A stretch of 13,912 bases of DNA from Parcubacteria group bacterium GW2011_GWA2_50_10b (GCA_001004085.1 LCQJ01000010.1:1-13912); one strand, 5' to 3'; positions 1-6,953 are shown, numbered from the stretch's first letter. Numbers and translations are program-made. The notes: generated by a model not told the origin, from the sequence alone.

Positions 1-339
1 CAGTCCACGGTCTCGCTCGAGAGCCCGGTAGGGGACGAGGGCGACGACGGCAAGTCCAAACTGGGCGACTTTTTGGCTGATGAAAAGATTCTTTCTCCAG
101 ATCAGGATTCTTCCCGTCGCATCATCTCCGACCAGGTCAAGGAAATATTAGGCGACCTGCCTCCCAAAGAAAGAAAGATTCTCGAGATGCGCCACGGACT
201 CCTTGATGGCTACACTCATACGCTCGAAGAAGTGGGCAAGGTCTTCGGCGTCACCCGCGAACGCATCAGACAGATTGAAGCCAAAGCACACGAAAAAGTC
301 CGCCAGCACGAAAAAATCGATAGATTGAGAGGGTATTAG
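1..339 (+). CDS. rpoD: RNA polymerase housekeeping sigma-70 factor, C-terminal part (5' truncated by window)
   Basis: The frame is open from base 1, so only the C-terminal 112 residues are present. The first residues (SLESPVGDEGDDGKSKLGDF) match the end of sigma region 3 to region 4 of RpoD/SigA proteins. They are followed by region 4.1 (LPPKERKILEMRHGL) and the region 4.2 helix-turn-helix with the near-invariant VTRERIRQIEAKA, which binds the -35 promoter element. The ending HEKIDRLRGY fits the usual short tail after region 4.2. As the primary sigma factor, the protein directs core polymerase to TATAAT-type promoters, which agrees with the -10 boxes seen across this window. The gene ends with TAG at 337-339, with no clear intrinsic terminator directly after it. 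The sigma-70 group 1 call is firm. The internal TTG at 73 is not a real start. Confidence 0.95.
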   Translation, partial: QSTVSLESPVGDEGDDGKSKLGDFLADEKILSPDQDSSRRIISDQVKEILGDLPPKERKILEMRHGLLDGYTHTLEEVGKVFGVTRERIRQIEAKAHEKVRQHEKIDRLRGY

Positions 340-343
340 AATA

Positions 344-371
344 AATTTCTAATTAACCTAATTTCTAATTA
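344..371 (+). repeat. 12-bp direct repeat in AT-rich gap
   Basis: AATTTCTAATTA occurs at 344-355 and again at 360-371, separated by ACCT, just after the sigma factor stop codon. The surrounding sequence is strongly AT-rich, unlike the neighbouring genes. No function is evident. It may be slipped duplication in a spacer. Confidence 0.5.
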
Positions 372-387
372 TTCTAAATAAATCTTA

Positions 388-425
388 ATACGTTACTTTT
401 CTACACGTGTAGGTTTGTAACGTAT
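388..425. repeat. Nested palindrome / hairpin between rpoD and the DUF2779 gene
   Basis: ATACGTTAC at 388-396 pairs perfectly with GTAACGTAT at 417-425. Inside it, CTACACGTGTAG at 401-412 is a perfect 12-bp palindrome. A symmetric 4x4 T-rich internal loop separates the two stems. There is no T-run after the hairpin, so it is not a classical intrinsic terminator. It could be a protein-binding palindrome, a transcript-end hairpin for rpoD or the remnant of a mobile element. Confidence 0.6.
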
Positions 426-444
426 ACGATTTTAACTGCCTATA

Positions 445-480
445 AGCCTCTGTGCAAGTCAGACTTGCACAGTTACGGCT
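445..480. repeat. Strong 10-bp-stem hairpin upstream of the DUF2779 gene
   Basis: CTGTGCAAGT (450-459) and ACTTGCACAG (463-472) form a perfect 10-bp stem with a 3-nt loop. An outer AGCC/GGCT stem (445-448 with 477-480) extends it. The inner GCAAGT/ACTTGC core also occurs in the hairpin inside the palindromic element at 6346-6368. No T-tract follows. It ends about 24 nt before the predicted -10 box of the next gene, so it may be an operator or attenuating structure. Confidence 0.6.
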
Positions 481-503
481 ATGAGAGTTGGGTGAGGTCG
501 GCA

Positions 504-512
504 TGGTAGAAT
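504..512 (+). promoter_or_regulatory. Extended -10 box (TGG-TAGAAT) for the DUF2779 gene
   Basis: TAGAAT at 507-512 is preceded by TGG, forming a TGn extended -10. The ATG at 522 lies 9 nt downstream, leaving room for only a 2-3 nt leader. No good -35 is seen at 16-18 nt, as expected for extended -10 promoters. There is no Shine-Dalgarno sequence. Confidence 0.45.
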
Positions 513-521
513 AAATAAAAT

Positions 522-2021
522 ATGACCCTATCCAAATCCGAGTTTATGATGTTTTTGAAACATCCGGCATGGCTCTGGCTCAAAAAGTACGATAAAACGA
601 AATTGCCGGAGCCAGATGCCAGCCTCCAGGCGCTCTTCGATGAAGGGTCTCTTTTCGAGAGTTACGCGGAAAAGATTTTTCCCGAGGCGATCAAACTTGG
701 CTACAAGAAAGAGGGCAACGTCTTTTCCGGCACGATGTATTACGCGCTACCGGAAGCTACTCTCAAAGAAATAAAAAAAGGCACCAAAGTTATTCTTCAA
801 GGCCGGCTAGAAGCGGATAATATCACTTCCATTTTCGACGTGCTCGAAAGAGTAGATGACCAGACCTTTGACCTCTACGAAATCAAATCCTCCACTTCCG
901 TCAAACCGGAGCATATTCCTGACCTGGCTTTCCAGAGCATTGTCATTGAGAAATCTGGATTTAAAATGCGCAAGGCCTATGTGCTCCATGTCAATAACAA
1001 ATATGAGAGATCTGGCGAAATTAAACCGGAAGAAATCAGTCTCAAGGAAGAGGTGACGGAAGATGTCCGCGCGGCCATACCGGAGACGCTCGAGAATATA
1101 GAGAAGGCTTTTGAAGTGCTTAAGAGCAAATCTATGCCTGATATTTCCCCGCGTCATCTCGCAAACGGAGAAATGTCTGAATGGCTCGACATCTATCAAG
1201 GAATTAAGGGCGACCTTCCCCAATATTCCGCCTACAAGTTGGCGGGCATTAATGCTAAAACTGCAGCCTGGCTGGAAGATAACGGTATAGAAGCGCTCCA
1301 AGATGTGCCGCTTGACGGGCCGTTAAATGAAAGACAATTAAGGCAAGTAATGGCCATGAAATCAGGCGAGCAAGAGATTAACAAAGACGAGATAAAGAAT
1401 TTCTTGAACGAATTGGAATTTCCCATCCACTTCTTCGACTACGAAACGATGATGGGTGTAATACCTTCCTTCGACGGCTACAGGCCCTACCAGCAAGTGC
1501 CATTCCAGTATTCTCTGCATATCCTACCCGAGCCCGACGCCGAATTGATTCACCGGGAATATCTTCATACCGAGAACACGGACCCGATGCCGGTACTCCT
1601 TGAACATATTCAGAAAGATTTTGAAGGCAAAGGCTCGGTCATTTCCTGGAGTATGAAATTTGAAAAGAGCAGGAACAATGAAATGGCTAAACTCTACCCG
1701 AAATATGCCAAGATTCTCGAGAGTATCAATGACAGAATGGTGGACCTGATGGTACCTTTTTCCAAAGGCTGGTTCGTAGATAAAGATTTCTTTGGGAGCG
1801 CTTCCATTAAGCGTATTTTGCCGGTGCTCTTACCTGAATTAAGCTACAAGGAACTCGAGATTAGCGGTGGAGCCGATGCTCAGCGTATCTGGATGGAAAC
1901 GGTACTTAAAGGCATGAATGCCAAAGGGAAGGACAAGATTATGGCCGACCTAATCAAATACTGCACTCTCGATACGTACGCCATGTACGCCATCTATCAA
2001 TATCTGTTGAAAGTTATTTAA
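522..2021 (+). CDS. DUF2779-type protein: PD-(D/E)XK-like nuclease domain plus RNase-H-fold domain
   Basis: The protein has 499 residues. Its N-terminal half resembles a Cas4/RecB-like PD-(D/E)XK nuclease: a candidate acidic residue D106, then E120-I-K122 (LYEIKSST) and a following glutamine helix around Q138. The C-terminal half starts near residue 300 with PIHFFDYETM (D306, E308), followed by further acidic positions around D408 and D484 (IKYCTLDT). This DEDD-like arrangement is typical of DUF2779 proteins. The family is predicted to act on nucleic acids, but its biological role is unknown. The start at 522 is supported by the extended -10 box just upstream. The 3' end overlaps the convergent dsbA-like gene by 8 bp. 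I am confident of the family-level description. Actual nuclease activity is inference. Confidence 0.8.
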   Translation: MTLSKSEFMMFLKHPAWLWLKKYDKTKLPEPDASLQALFDEGSLFESYAEKIFPEAIKLGYKKEGNVFSGTMYYALPEATLKEIKKGTKVILQGRLEADNITSIFDVLERVDDQTFDLYEIKSSTSVKPEHIPDLAFQSIVIEKSGFKMRKAYVLHVNNKYERSGEIKPEEISLKEEVTEDVRAAIPETLENIEKAFEVLKSKSMPDISPRHLANGEMSEWLDIYQGIKGDLPQYSAYKLAGINAKTAAWLEDNGIEALQDVPLDGPLNERQLRQVMAMKSGEQEINKDEIKNFLNELEFPIHFFDYETMMGVIPSFDGYRPYQQVPFQYSLHILPEPDAELIHREYLHTENTDPMPVLLEHIQKDFEGKGSVISWSMKFEKSRNNEMAKLYPKYAKILESINDRMVDLMVPFSKGWFVDKDFFGSASIKRILPVLLPELSYKELEISGGADAQRIWMETVLKGMNAKGKDKIMADLIKYCTLDTYAMYAIYQYLLKVI

Positions 2022-2679
2022 GCAGGGAGTCGATTTTCGCCTTGACTGTGGCCAGAGGCTCGGCCCCGTTGATGATAGTCTGGGTGCCGTCTTTAGTAAG
2101 TATTACGGAATATGGAGTGCCCATCTTAAATTTTATAAAATCTTGCAGGTTTTCTTTAACTAATTCAGAGTGACGTCCACTTGATAAACATTGATTGAAA
2201 GCTTCCAGATCAAGTCCTATAGCCAGAGCTATTTTAGGTAATTCCGCAGAATCAAGAGAGTCATTAGAATTTGTTGTCTCAAAAAGTTTATCTACATAAT
2301 TCCAGAAAGATTGGTTGCCTCCAAGCTCGGCTGCACACTCAGTGGCCTCAGCTTCTTTTGGGGCTAAAGAATGGTAAGGAACATGTCTGTATACCCACGC
2401 AACACGATTTCCATAAGATCTCAAAACTTCTAACATAGTATTATGAAAAACTTTGCACCATGGGCACTCAGTATCTGAATACTCGATAATAACAAGTTCT
2501 GCTGAACGACTTCCTCTGTAGTGGTCTTTTTCAGTGACAGGAGCAATCTTAAATGTTTGGGTAGTGGATTGCCCAGGCACGTAAGTGGCGGAGGTGCCGG
2601 TGCCGAAGTAGATGGCTCCGGCGATGAGGCCGCCGGCAACGACGATGGCGAAGGGGACTAGGAATTTATTTTCTTGCAT
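2014..2679 (-). CDS. Membrane-anchored DsbA-family thiol:disulfide oxidoreductase
   Basis: The protein has 221 residues. Residues 7-27 form a single N-terminal membrane segment, and a thioredoxin-fold domain follows outside the cell. The active site is C72-P-W-C75 (DTECPWCK). A cis-proline loop, GTPYSVI, has P189. The domain layout fits the DsbA/BdbD group, which oxidises or isomerises disulfides in exported proteins. C115 and C164 could form a structural disulfide. No DsbB or VKOR partner is present in the window. The ATG (2677-2679) lies within the left arm of the palindromic element at 2675-2760, which also carries a TATAAT (2714-2719) that may drive this gene. If the element is excised, the same ATG reforms and overlaps the end of the PAP2 gene by 14 nt. 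No Shine-Dalgarno site is visible. Confidence 0.88.
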   Translation of the reverse strand: MQENKFLVPFAIVVAGGLIAGAIYFGTGTSATYVPGQSTTQTFKIAPVTEKDHYRGSRSAELVIIEYSDTECPWCKVFHNTMLEVLRSYGNRVAWVYRHVPYHSLAPKEAEATECAAELGGNQSFWNYVDKLFETTNSNDSLDSAELPKIALAIGLDLEAFNQCLSSGRHSELVKENLQDFIKFKMGTPYSVILTKDGTQTIINGAEPLATVKAKIDSLLK

Positions 2680-2760
2680 CCCGTTAGAAGTTACTTCGAT
2701 TAAATTTCATAATATTATATCCCGCCAAGACATATTTAGTTAGACTTCTAACGGGATGCA
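2675..2760. mobile_element. Palindromic insertion element A (86 bp)
   Basis: The left arm TGCATCCCGTTAGAAGT (2675-2691) and right arm (2744-2760) are perfect 17-bp inverted complements enclosing an AT-rich core. The core contains the palindrome ATAATATTAT (2709-2718). The shared family arm is ATCCCGTTAGAAGT, also seen at 6332. The outer TGC/GCA reads as a flanking duplication (2-bp GC, or 4-bp TGCA if the terminal A/T is counted as target). On the minus strand the element supplies the TAG stop of the PAP2 gene and the ATG of the dsbA-like gene. It is too small to encode a transposase, so it is MITE-like or RPE-like. Confidence 0.75.
2714..2719 (-). promoter_or_regulatory. TATAAT -10 box inside palindromic element A
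   Basis: The minus strand reads TATAAT within the core of the element, 34 nt before the dsbA-like ATG. A -35 at 17 nt is weak. If used, it would make the element a mobile promoter for the downstream gene. Low to moderate confidence. Confidence 0.3.
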
Positions 2761-3200
2761 TATAACTTACTGGTTATTATAGCGCAGAGCATGGCTATAC
2801 CTATACTTGCCAGGACGTCCAAGGAATGGTGCACCCCGACATAGACTCGTGATACGGCGATAAAAATAGCGAATCCACCAAGCCAGGCTGCGTATCGGCG
2901 GTTGAAAAAGAATAATATCGCAGCGAGAGAAGCTGCGAGCAAGACATGGTCGGAAGGGAAGCCATTGTCCGCCGCGTGAGCGACAAGAGGTTCAAAGTTT
3001 TCTACAGCGAATGGCCGCGGGTTCACATACATTTCACGCGCCCCGATGCCTACAATATAGGCAAACGGCAGAGAGATTAGGAGAAAAATCATTAATTTTT
3101 TCCTAGTTTCAATGGGAGAAACAAAAAGGTAGTACCCCGTCAGAAGAATAGAGGCGAAAATCAAGTATTTAGCGCCGAAAATAAATAAAAGGTCTGGCAT
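2748..3200 (-). CDS. PAP2-family phosphatase, BcrC-like undecaprenyl-diphosphatase
   Basis: This 150-residue membrane protein has several hydrophobic helices (about 5-27, 36-53, 86-99, 106-118, 127-143). The PAP2 signature is present: R55-x6-R62-P63 (the usual first lysine is arginine here), PSDH at 82-85, and S117-R118 followed by H124-x3-D128. The PSDH form is typical of BcrC-type enzymes. These dephosphorylate undecaprenyl pyrophosphate to recycle the lipid carrier of peptidoglycan and polysaccharide synthesis. The start ATG overlaps the exonuclease stop (TAATG), implying translational coupling. The last residues (SR) and the TAG stop come from palindromic element A. Without the element the frame would end KLYARK plus TAA, so the catalytic domain is unaffected. 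The phosphatase family is firm; the exact substrate is inferred. Confidence 0.85.
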   Translation of the reverse strand: MPDLLFIFGAKYLIFASILLTGYYLFVSPIETRKKLMIFLLISLPFAYIVGIGAREMYVNPRPFAVENFEPLVAHAADNGFPSDHVLLAASLAAILFFFNRRYAAWLGGFAIFIAVSRVYVGVHHSLDVLASIGIAMLCAIITSKLYASR

Positions 3201-3775
3201 TAGAATGGCAGAGAAAAGGTCATTTTATTATCACCCGGCTTTTCCCAGGCAGAAGTGTCGAGTTTGATTTCTTTCAAAATCCCACCTTCTTTGAAGAGCA
3301 GTTTCTGGTTCTTGACGGCGTAATCGTAAATCTCTTTGGTAATCATGACGTCGTCTATGCAGTATTGCCGGATTTTCTCGATTTCACCCGCTTTCCACCA
3401 CTTGATGGCGTCGAGACCGTGGCCGGATTTGTTTTTGCCCAGAGTACCTTCGGCCAGCTGGTCGAGCTTCATCCGGCGGCCGTAAGCGTCTTTGATTTCC
3501 TTCAAAATATCCAGGCTGCGTATCTTGCCCAGGTCGCCAGGGTAGTATTTGTTCAAAAGGGGGATGTCGAAATGGTCGGAGTTGAAGCCGATAAGCATGT
3601 CGGCTCTTTCCAGAATCGGCCAGAGCTTATGCAGTTCTTCCTCCAGAAAGGAAGAATAAGAATCCGTTTCCGAATCGTAGATGGCGGCCAGGGAAATGTC
3701 GAGTTTGGCGGGGTCGGCGCTGCCGACATCGCTGAAAATATTGCGAGTTTCTAAGTCAAAAACTATTTTACGCAT
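3200..3775 (-). CDS. DEDDy-type 3'-5' exonuclease (DnaQ/RNase-H-like fold)
   Basis: This 191-residue protein has the three exonuclease motifs in order. Exo I is FDLET (D7, E9). Exo II is LIGFNSDHFDIPLL (N65, D70). Exo III is QYCIDDVMITKEIYDY (Y138, D142), the DEDDy variant. These metal-dependent enzymes degrade DNA or RNA from the 3' end. The sequence resembles the predicted PolB-like exonuclease group rather than the DnaQ proofreading subunit. The start chosen is ATG at 3775. It overlaps the hisS stop by 8 nt and begins directly with MRKIVFDLET. The longer open frame upstream (to 3862) runs inside hisS and has no supporting homology. The gene is followed by PAP2 with a 1-nt TAATG overlap. 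Confidence 0.82.
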   Translation of the reverse strand: MRKIVFDLETRNIFSDVGSADPAKLDISLAAIYDSETDSYSSFLEEELHKLWPILERADMLIGFNSDHFDIPLLNKYYPGDLGKIRSLDILKEIKDAYGRRMKLDQLAEGTLGKNKSGHGLDAIKWWKAGEIEKIRQYCIDDVMITKEIYDYAVKNQKLLFKEGGILKEIKLDTSAWEKPGDNKMTFSLPF

Positions 3776-4532
3776 TGGGCAATAAATTGTGGGTTTCGAG
3801 GAAGTCCCGGAGAGTGATATCACCCATGCCGAAACCGACCGTCGGAACGGATTCGACCTCAAACATTTCCAAGAGGTTATCGTAACGTCCGCCTCCGGCT
3901 AACGAGCGAGGATTTTCCGGGTTAGTGTCAAAAATTTCGAAGACCGTGCCGGTATAGTAAGCTTGGCCTCTGGCAAGCGATTCATCGTAAACAATATTGG
4001 GTGCAATTTCTTTAAAATCTTCGGCATTGGCATTATTGATTCTGATTTGGAAATCACTGTCCTGTGCCCCGAATTCTTTCATAACAGCATAAGCAAGGGA
4101 AATCATTTCCTTATCTCCTTCTAACCCCGCCACTCCCATAAGGTCTACGTTGAGTTGGTAATGTTCGCGTCTGCGGCCTTTTTGGGGACGTTCGTAGCGG
4201 AAGAGGTTTGGTATAGAATACCAGCGCAAGGGGAACTTGAGGCTTCGGCGCCTGGCTGCCACCATGCGGGCAAGTGAGGGGGTCATCTCTGGACGGAGTG
4301 TCACGCTCCTACCACCTCGGTCGAGGAAGGTAAAAGTTTGCTCATTGACTATCTCACTTCCGGACTTCTCGGTATATATCTCGGTCAATTCAAGAGGGGA
4401 GGCACTGTACTCGGAGTAACCGAATCGCTCGGCGATTTCGCGCCAGACTTTGAAGATATGGTTTTGGACAACCATGTCTTCTGGATAGAAGTCTTGGACT
4501 CCCTTGTACGGTTCGGTCGATAATTTGGACAT
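3768..4532 (-). CDS. hisS: Histidyl-tRNA synthetase-like protein reduced to the class II catalytic core
   Basis: The 254-residue protein starts MSKLSTEPYKGVQDFYPEDM, the classic HisRS N-terminus. It contains the LRPEMTPSLARMVA segment, motif 2 (FRYERPQKGRRREHYQLNVD, 111-130), a HisA-type motif (ARGQAYYTGTVFE, 187-199, where the family usually has RGLDYYTG), GGGRYDNLL (213-221) and motif 3 (VGFGMGDITLRDFLE). Bacterial HisRS is normally about 420 residues. Two parts are missing here. The segment between the INN strand (166-168) and the RGQAYYTG motif is only about 20 residues instead of roughly 80-100 (insertion domain). The protein also stops right after motif 3, without an anticodon-binding domain. 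No frameshift is visible. It could be a minimal HisRS, a HisZ-like or regulatory paralogue, or a degraded copy. The -10 box lies 6 nt before the ATG. Confidence 0.85.
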   Translation of the reverse strand: MSKLSTEPYKGVQDFYPEDMVVQNHIFKVWREIAERFGYSEYSASPLELTEIYTEKSGSEIVNEQTFTFLDRGGRSVTLRPEMTPSLARMVAARRRSLKFPLRWYSIPNLFRYERPQKGRRREHYQLNVDLMGVAGLEGDKEMISLAYAVMKEFGAQDSDFQIRINNANAEDFKEIAPNIVYDESLARGQAYYTGTVFEIFDTNPENPRSLAGGGRYDNLLEMFEVESVPTVGFGMGDITLRDFLETHNLLPNA

Positions 4533-4538
4533 GCGGGT

Positions 4539-4544
4539 ATTATA
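4539..4544 (-). promoter_or_regulatory. TATAAT -10 box of hisS, 6 nt before ATG
   Basis: The minus strand reads TATAAT, six bases, then ATG. A 4/6 -35 (TTCAAA, 4562-4567) sits exactly 17 nt upstream. Transcription would begin at or next to the start codon. The TAA stop codon of typA (4540-4542) lies inside this box. Confidence 0.65.
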
Positions 4545-6333
4545 CCGCTTTTCGCTGGGCTTTTGAACGGTCTTGCTGGGTGAGATAGACTTTGCGCAGG
4601 CGGACCGATTGCGGCGTGATTTCAATGTATTCGTCTTCATTCATAATCTCCATAGCGCGCTCGATAGAGAGTTTCCAAGCAGGGACGAGGAAAATACCTT
4701 CGTCCGAGCCGGAGGCGCGCATGTTGGTGAGCTGCTTGCCCTTGGTCGGATTGACGTACATGTCCTCGCCTTTGGAAGAGTTGCCGATCACTTGGCCGGC
4801 GTAGACTTCATCACCCGGCTCCGCATACAAGACGCCCCTTTGCTGAAGGTTGTCGAGAGAGAAGGCGAGGCACTTGCCGGCTTCCATGGAAATCATCGAG
4901 CCGACGTCGTGATGCTCGATTACCCCGACGTAAGGCTTGAACTCGGTGAATCGGGAAGAGAGGATGCCCAAGCCCTTGGTGGCGACCACGAACTCGCCGC
5001 GATAACCCAAGAGTCCGCGAGTCGGCGCCTCGAAGGTGAGCCGGGTTTGATTATTTTCCGTTTTCATATCCATAAGCTGTGCTTTGCGTTGAGTCAAAGC
5101 CGAGATAATACTGCCGCTCATTTCCTCCGGCACATCGACCAGTACTTCTTCAAACGGTTCGGTCTTCTCGCCATTCTCTTCTTTCAAAATTACTTTCGGT
5201 TGGGAAACTTGGAGCTCGAATCCTTCCCGGCGCATGTTCTCGCAGAGTATTGCGATGTGGAGTTCGCCTCTGCCGTAGACGGTGTAGTAGTCACTGGTGC
5301 CGAAGTCGACTTTAAGGCCGACGTTTACCTCAAGCTCACGTTCCAATCGCTCACGAATCTGTCTGCCGGTGACGAATTTGCCCTCGCGTCCGGCGAATGG
5401 CGAGTTGTTAACCAGGAAGTTTAAGGAGATGGTCGGTTCGTCAATGTTAATGGCAGGCAAGGGTTCAAAATTTTCTTGGCCGGAAACGGTGTCTCCAATA
5501 TAAATTTCCGAAAGTCCGGCAATCATACAAATATCTCCCGCCAAGGCTTCCGCACTTTCAACACGCTTAATGCCTTCGAAGGTAAAGAGTTTGGTAATCT
5601 TGCCTTTATAGCTTTCGCCTGTCGGCTTTTTTACCCAAATATCTTGGCCCGTTTTTATTTTCCCCTCGTAAATTCTCGCGATAGCGAGGCGGCCGAGGAA
5701 ATTGTCGTAGGCGAGGTTAAAGGGCTGGGCTCTTAACTCGTCAACCTGCCACGTTGACGAGTTGGCTGGGGGGACTTTTTCTAGAATGACATCGAGAAGA
5801 GGAGTAAGATTTTTTCTTTCGTCATTCAAATTTCGCATCGCTACCCCCTCTCGGCCCACGGCATAGACAGTGGGGAAGTCGATTTGTTCGTTATTGGCAC
5901 CCAATTCGAGGAAAAGCTCGAGCACCATTTCGTGCACTACCTCCGGGCGGGCAGCCGGTTTGTCGATTTTATTGATAATGACGATTGGCTTGAGGCCGAG
6001 TTCCAGTGATTTCTTAAGCACAAAGCGTGTCTGAGGCATGGGCCCCTCTTGGGCGTCAACAACGAGAAGCACGGTATCAATAGAGCGGAGCACGCGCTCC
6101 ACTTCGCTGCCGAAGTCGGAGTGGCCTGGCGTGTCGACGATGTTAATCTTGCTACCTTTATAAAAGATTGAAGTGTTCTTGGAATAAATGGTGATACCGC
6201 GCTCGAGTTCCAGAGCGTTCGAATCCATACTTACTCCTTCCTCGACCATGCCGGTCTGGCGCATCAAAGCGTCGGTAAGTGTGGTCTTGCCGTGGTCAAC
6301 GTGAGCAATAATCGCAATGTTTCGTATTTCCAT
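4540..6333 (-). CDS. typA: Translational GTPase TypA/BipA
   Basis: The predicted protein has 597 residues, close to the usual 600-615. The GTPase domain shows G1 [10 protein letters not shown] (10-19), G2 RGITI (45-49), G3 DTPGH (67-71) and G4 NKID (121-124). These are followed by EF-G-like domains II, III and V and the TypA-specific C-terminal region ([21 protein letters not shown]). TypA binds ribosomes and assists 50S assembly and adaptation to stress such as cold. The conserved N-terminus is [17 protein letters not shown], so ATG 6333 is preferred. That ATG is formed at the edge of palindromic element B. The frame remains open through the element to a second ATG at 6405, which would add 24 non-conserved residues and is probably the pre-insertion start site. 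The downstream hisS promoter is embedded in the stop codon. Confidence 0.96.
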   Translation of the reverse strand: MEIRNIAIIAHVDHGKTTLTDALMRQTGMVEEGVSMDSNALELERGITIYSKNTSIFYKGSKINIVDTPGHSDFGSEVERVLRSIDTVLLVVDAQEGPMPQTRFVLKKSLELGLKPIVIINKIDKPAARPEVVHEMVLELFLELGANNEQIDFPTVYAVGREGVAMRNLNDERKNLTPLLDVILEKVPPANSSTWQVDELRAQPFNLAYDNFLGRLAIARIYEGKIKTGQDIWVKKPTGESYKGKITKLFTFEGIKRVESAEALAGDICMIAGLSEIYIGDTVSGQENFEPLPAINIDEPTISLNFLVNNSPFAGREGKFVTGRQIRERLERELEVNVGLKVDFGTSDYYTVYGRGELHIAILCENMRREGFELQVSQPKVILKEENGEKTEPFEEVLVDVPEEMSGSIISALTQRKAQLMDMKTENNQTRLTFEAPTRGLLGYRGEFVVATKGLGILSSRFTEFKPYVGVIEHHDVGSMISMEAGKCLAFSLDNLQQRGVLYAEPGDEVYAGQVIGNSSKGEDMYVNPTKGKQLTNMRASGSDEGIFLVPAWKLSIERAMEIMNEDEYIEITPQSVRLRKVYLTQQDRSKAQRKAV

Positions 6334-6401
6334 CCCGTTAGAAGTCCGACTTGCTTTGGGCAAGTCGGCAGAAATCTCTGATTTCTTACTTCTAATGGGA
6401 T
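6332..6401. mobile_element. Palindromic insertion element B (70 bp) with two internal hairpins
   Basis: The left arm ATCCCGTTAGAAGT (6332-6345) pairs with ACTTCTAATGGGAT (6388-6401) with one G-T wobble. Between the arms two perfect hairpins are packed end to end. One is CCGACTTGC/GCAAGTCGG (6346-6354 with 6360-6368). The other is AGAAATC/GATTTCT (6370-6376 with 6380-6386). The fold is therefore a three-way junction. The flanks read ATGG on one side and GGAA on the other on the minus strand (2-bp GG, or TGGA, duplication). With the duplication, 72 bp or exactly 24 codons are added, without stops, between two ATGs at the start of typA. Confidence 0.75.
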
Positions 6402-6438
6402 CCATAATGAAACCGCCCATTCAGGCGGGTAGGCTGCA

Positions 6439-6467
6439 ATTAAAGCATAAAAACCACCAGCAGGCAA
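6439..6467 (-). promoter_or_regulatory. Promoter of typA (TTGCCT - 17 nt - TTTAAT)
   Basis: On the minus strand, TTGCCT (6467-6462) and TTTAAT (6444-6439) are separated by exactly 17 nt. They lie directly after the stop codon of the upstream gene. A small GC hairpin (CCGCC/GGCGG, about 6413-6428) lies between this promoter and the possible ATG at 6405, in the leader. Confidence 0.45.
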
Positions 6468-6947
6468 TTACTTTTCCGAGAGAGAGCCGTTCCGGTATAT
6501 GAGCTCTTTGGAGACTGATATGGTAGGTTCAGCGGCGAAGGCCTCGTCCGGAGCGCGGTCAAGATAGGAAACCTTTATGACGCCAGCAGCATTAATGGAG
6601 ACGGTTTGTGGAGCGATACGGTCGCCGAGAAAGACCGCGTTCGTGCCTTTGTAATTAACCGGGCCGGAGACGTAAGCTGCCGCGTAGATAAAGACGCCGG
6701 AACCGCCGCCACTCTCCGCGAGCAATACGGCCGTGTCCGGCTTCTGGTCTCCATTAATATCCCCGTAGGCTTTTTCCTCGAGTATGGTGACTTCTCCCTC
6801 AAGACCGGAGAAAGTGGCGAGAGTGGGGTCGGGACGGAAGGTGGCATCGGGATTATCGGGGACGGTGGTCTTAACCTCGCTTTTACTATCTTTGAAAAGA
6901 TAAAAGAGCGCCGCGATTATCACTACAACAATCAGTATTTTCTTCAT
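6468..6947 (-). CDS. Exported or membrane-anchored protein with a calcium-loop-like DxNxDxxxD motif
   Basis: The protein has 159 residues. MKKILIVVVIIAALFYLF (1-18) is a signal anchor or uncleaved signal peptide. The mature part contains GDINGDQKPDTAV (62-74), which resembles EF-hand or dockerin-like calcium loops. A glycine-rich GGGSGVF segment and GTNAVFLGDRIAPQ (101-114) follow. From memory, related small extracytoplasmic proteins with D-NGD...D-AVLL and LGDR motifs occur in several bacteria, but I know of no function for them. The start at 6947 is chosen because the membrane segment begins there and TATAAT lies 6 nt upstream. The open frame extends five codons further, through the promoter. 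A strong terminator upstream isolates this gene. Confidence 0.75.
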   Translation of the reverse strand: MKKILIVVVIIAALFYLFKDSKSEVKTTVPDNPDATFRPDPTLATFSGLEGEVTILEEKAYGDINGDQKPDTAVLLAESGGGSGVFIYAAAYVSGPVNYKGTNAVFLGDRIAPQTVSINAAGVIKVSYLDRAPDEAFAAEPTISVSKELIYRNGSLSEK

Positions 6948-6953
6948 GCTTAC

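Noticed and set aside
445..480. Hairpin as an intrinsic terminator of rpoD
   Set aside because: There is no T-run after either hairpin at 388-480, and the distance from the rpoD stop is large. Kept only as a hairpin.
3776..3862. N-terminal extension of the exonuclease to 3862
   Set aside because: The extension is inside hisS in another frame, and the Exo I motif begins seven residues after ATG 3775.
4533..4640. N-terminal extension of hisS to 4640
   Set aside because: The extra residues overlap typA and the hisS promoter. HisRS homology begins at MSKLSTEPYKGVQDF and TATAAT lies 6 nt before that ATG.
4573..5424. Long plus-strand open frame (283 codons)
   Set aside because: It lies antisense to the strongly conserved TypA coding region and has no recognisable domain.
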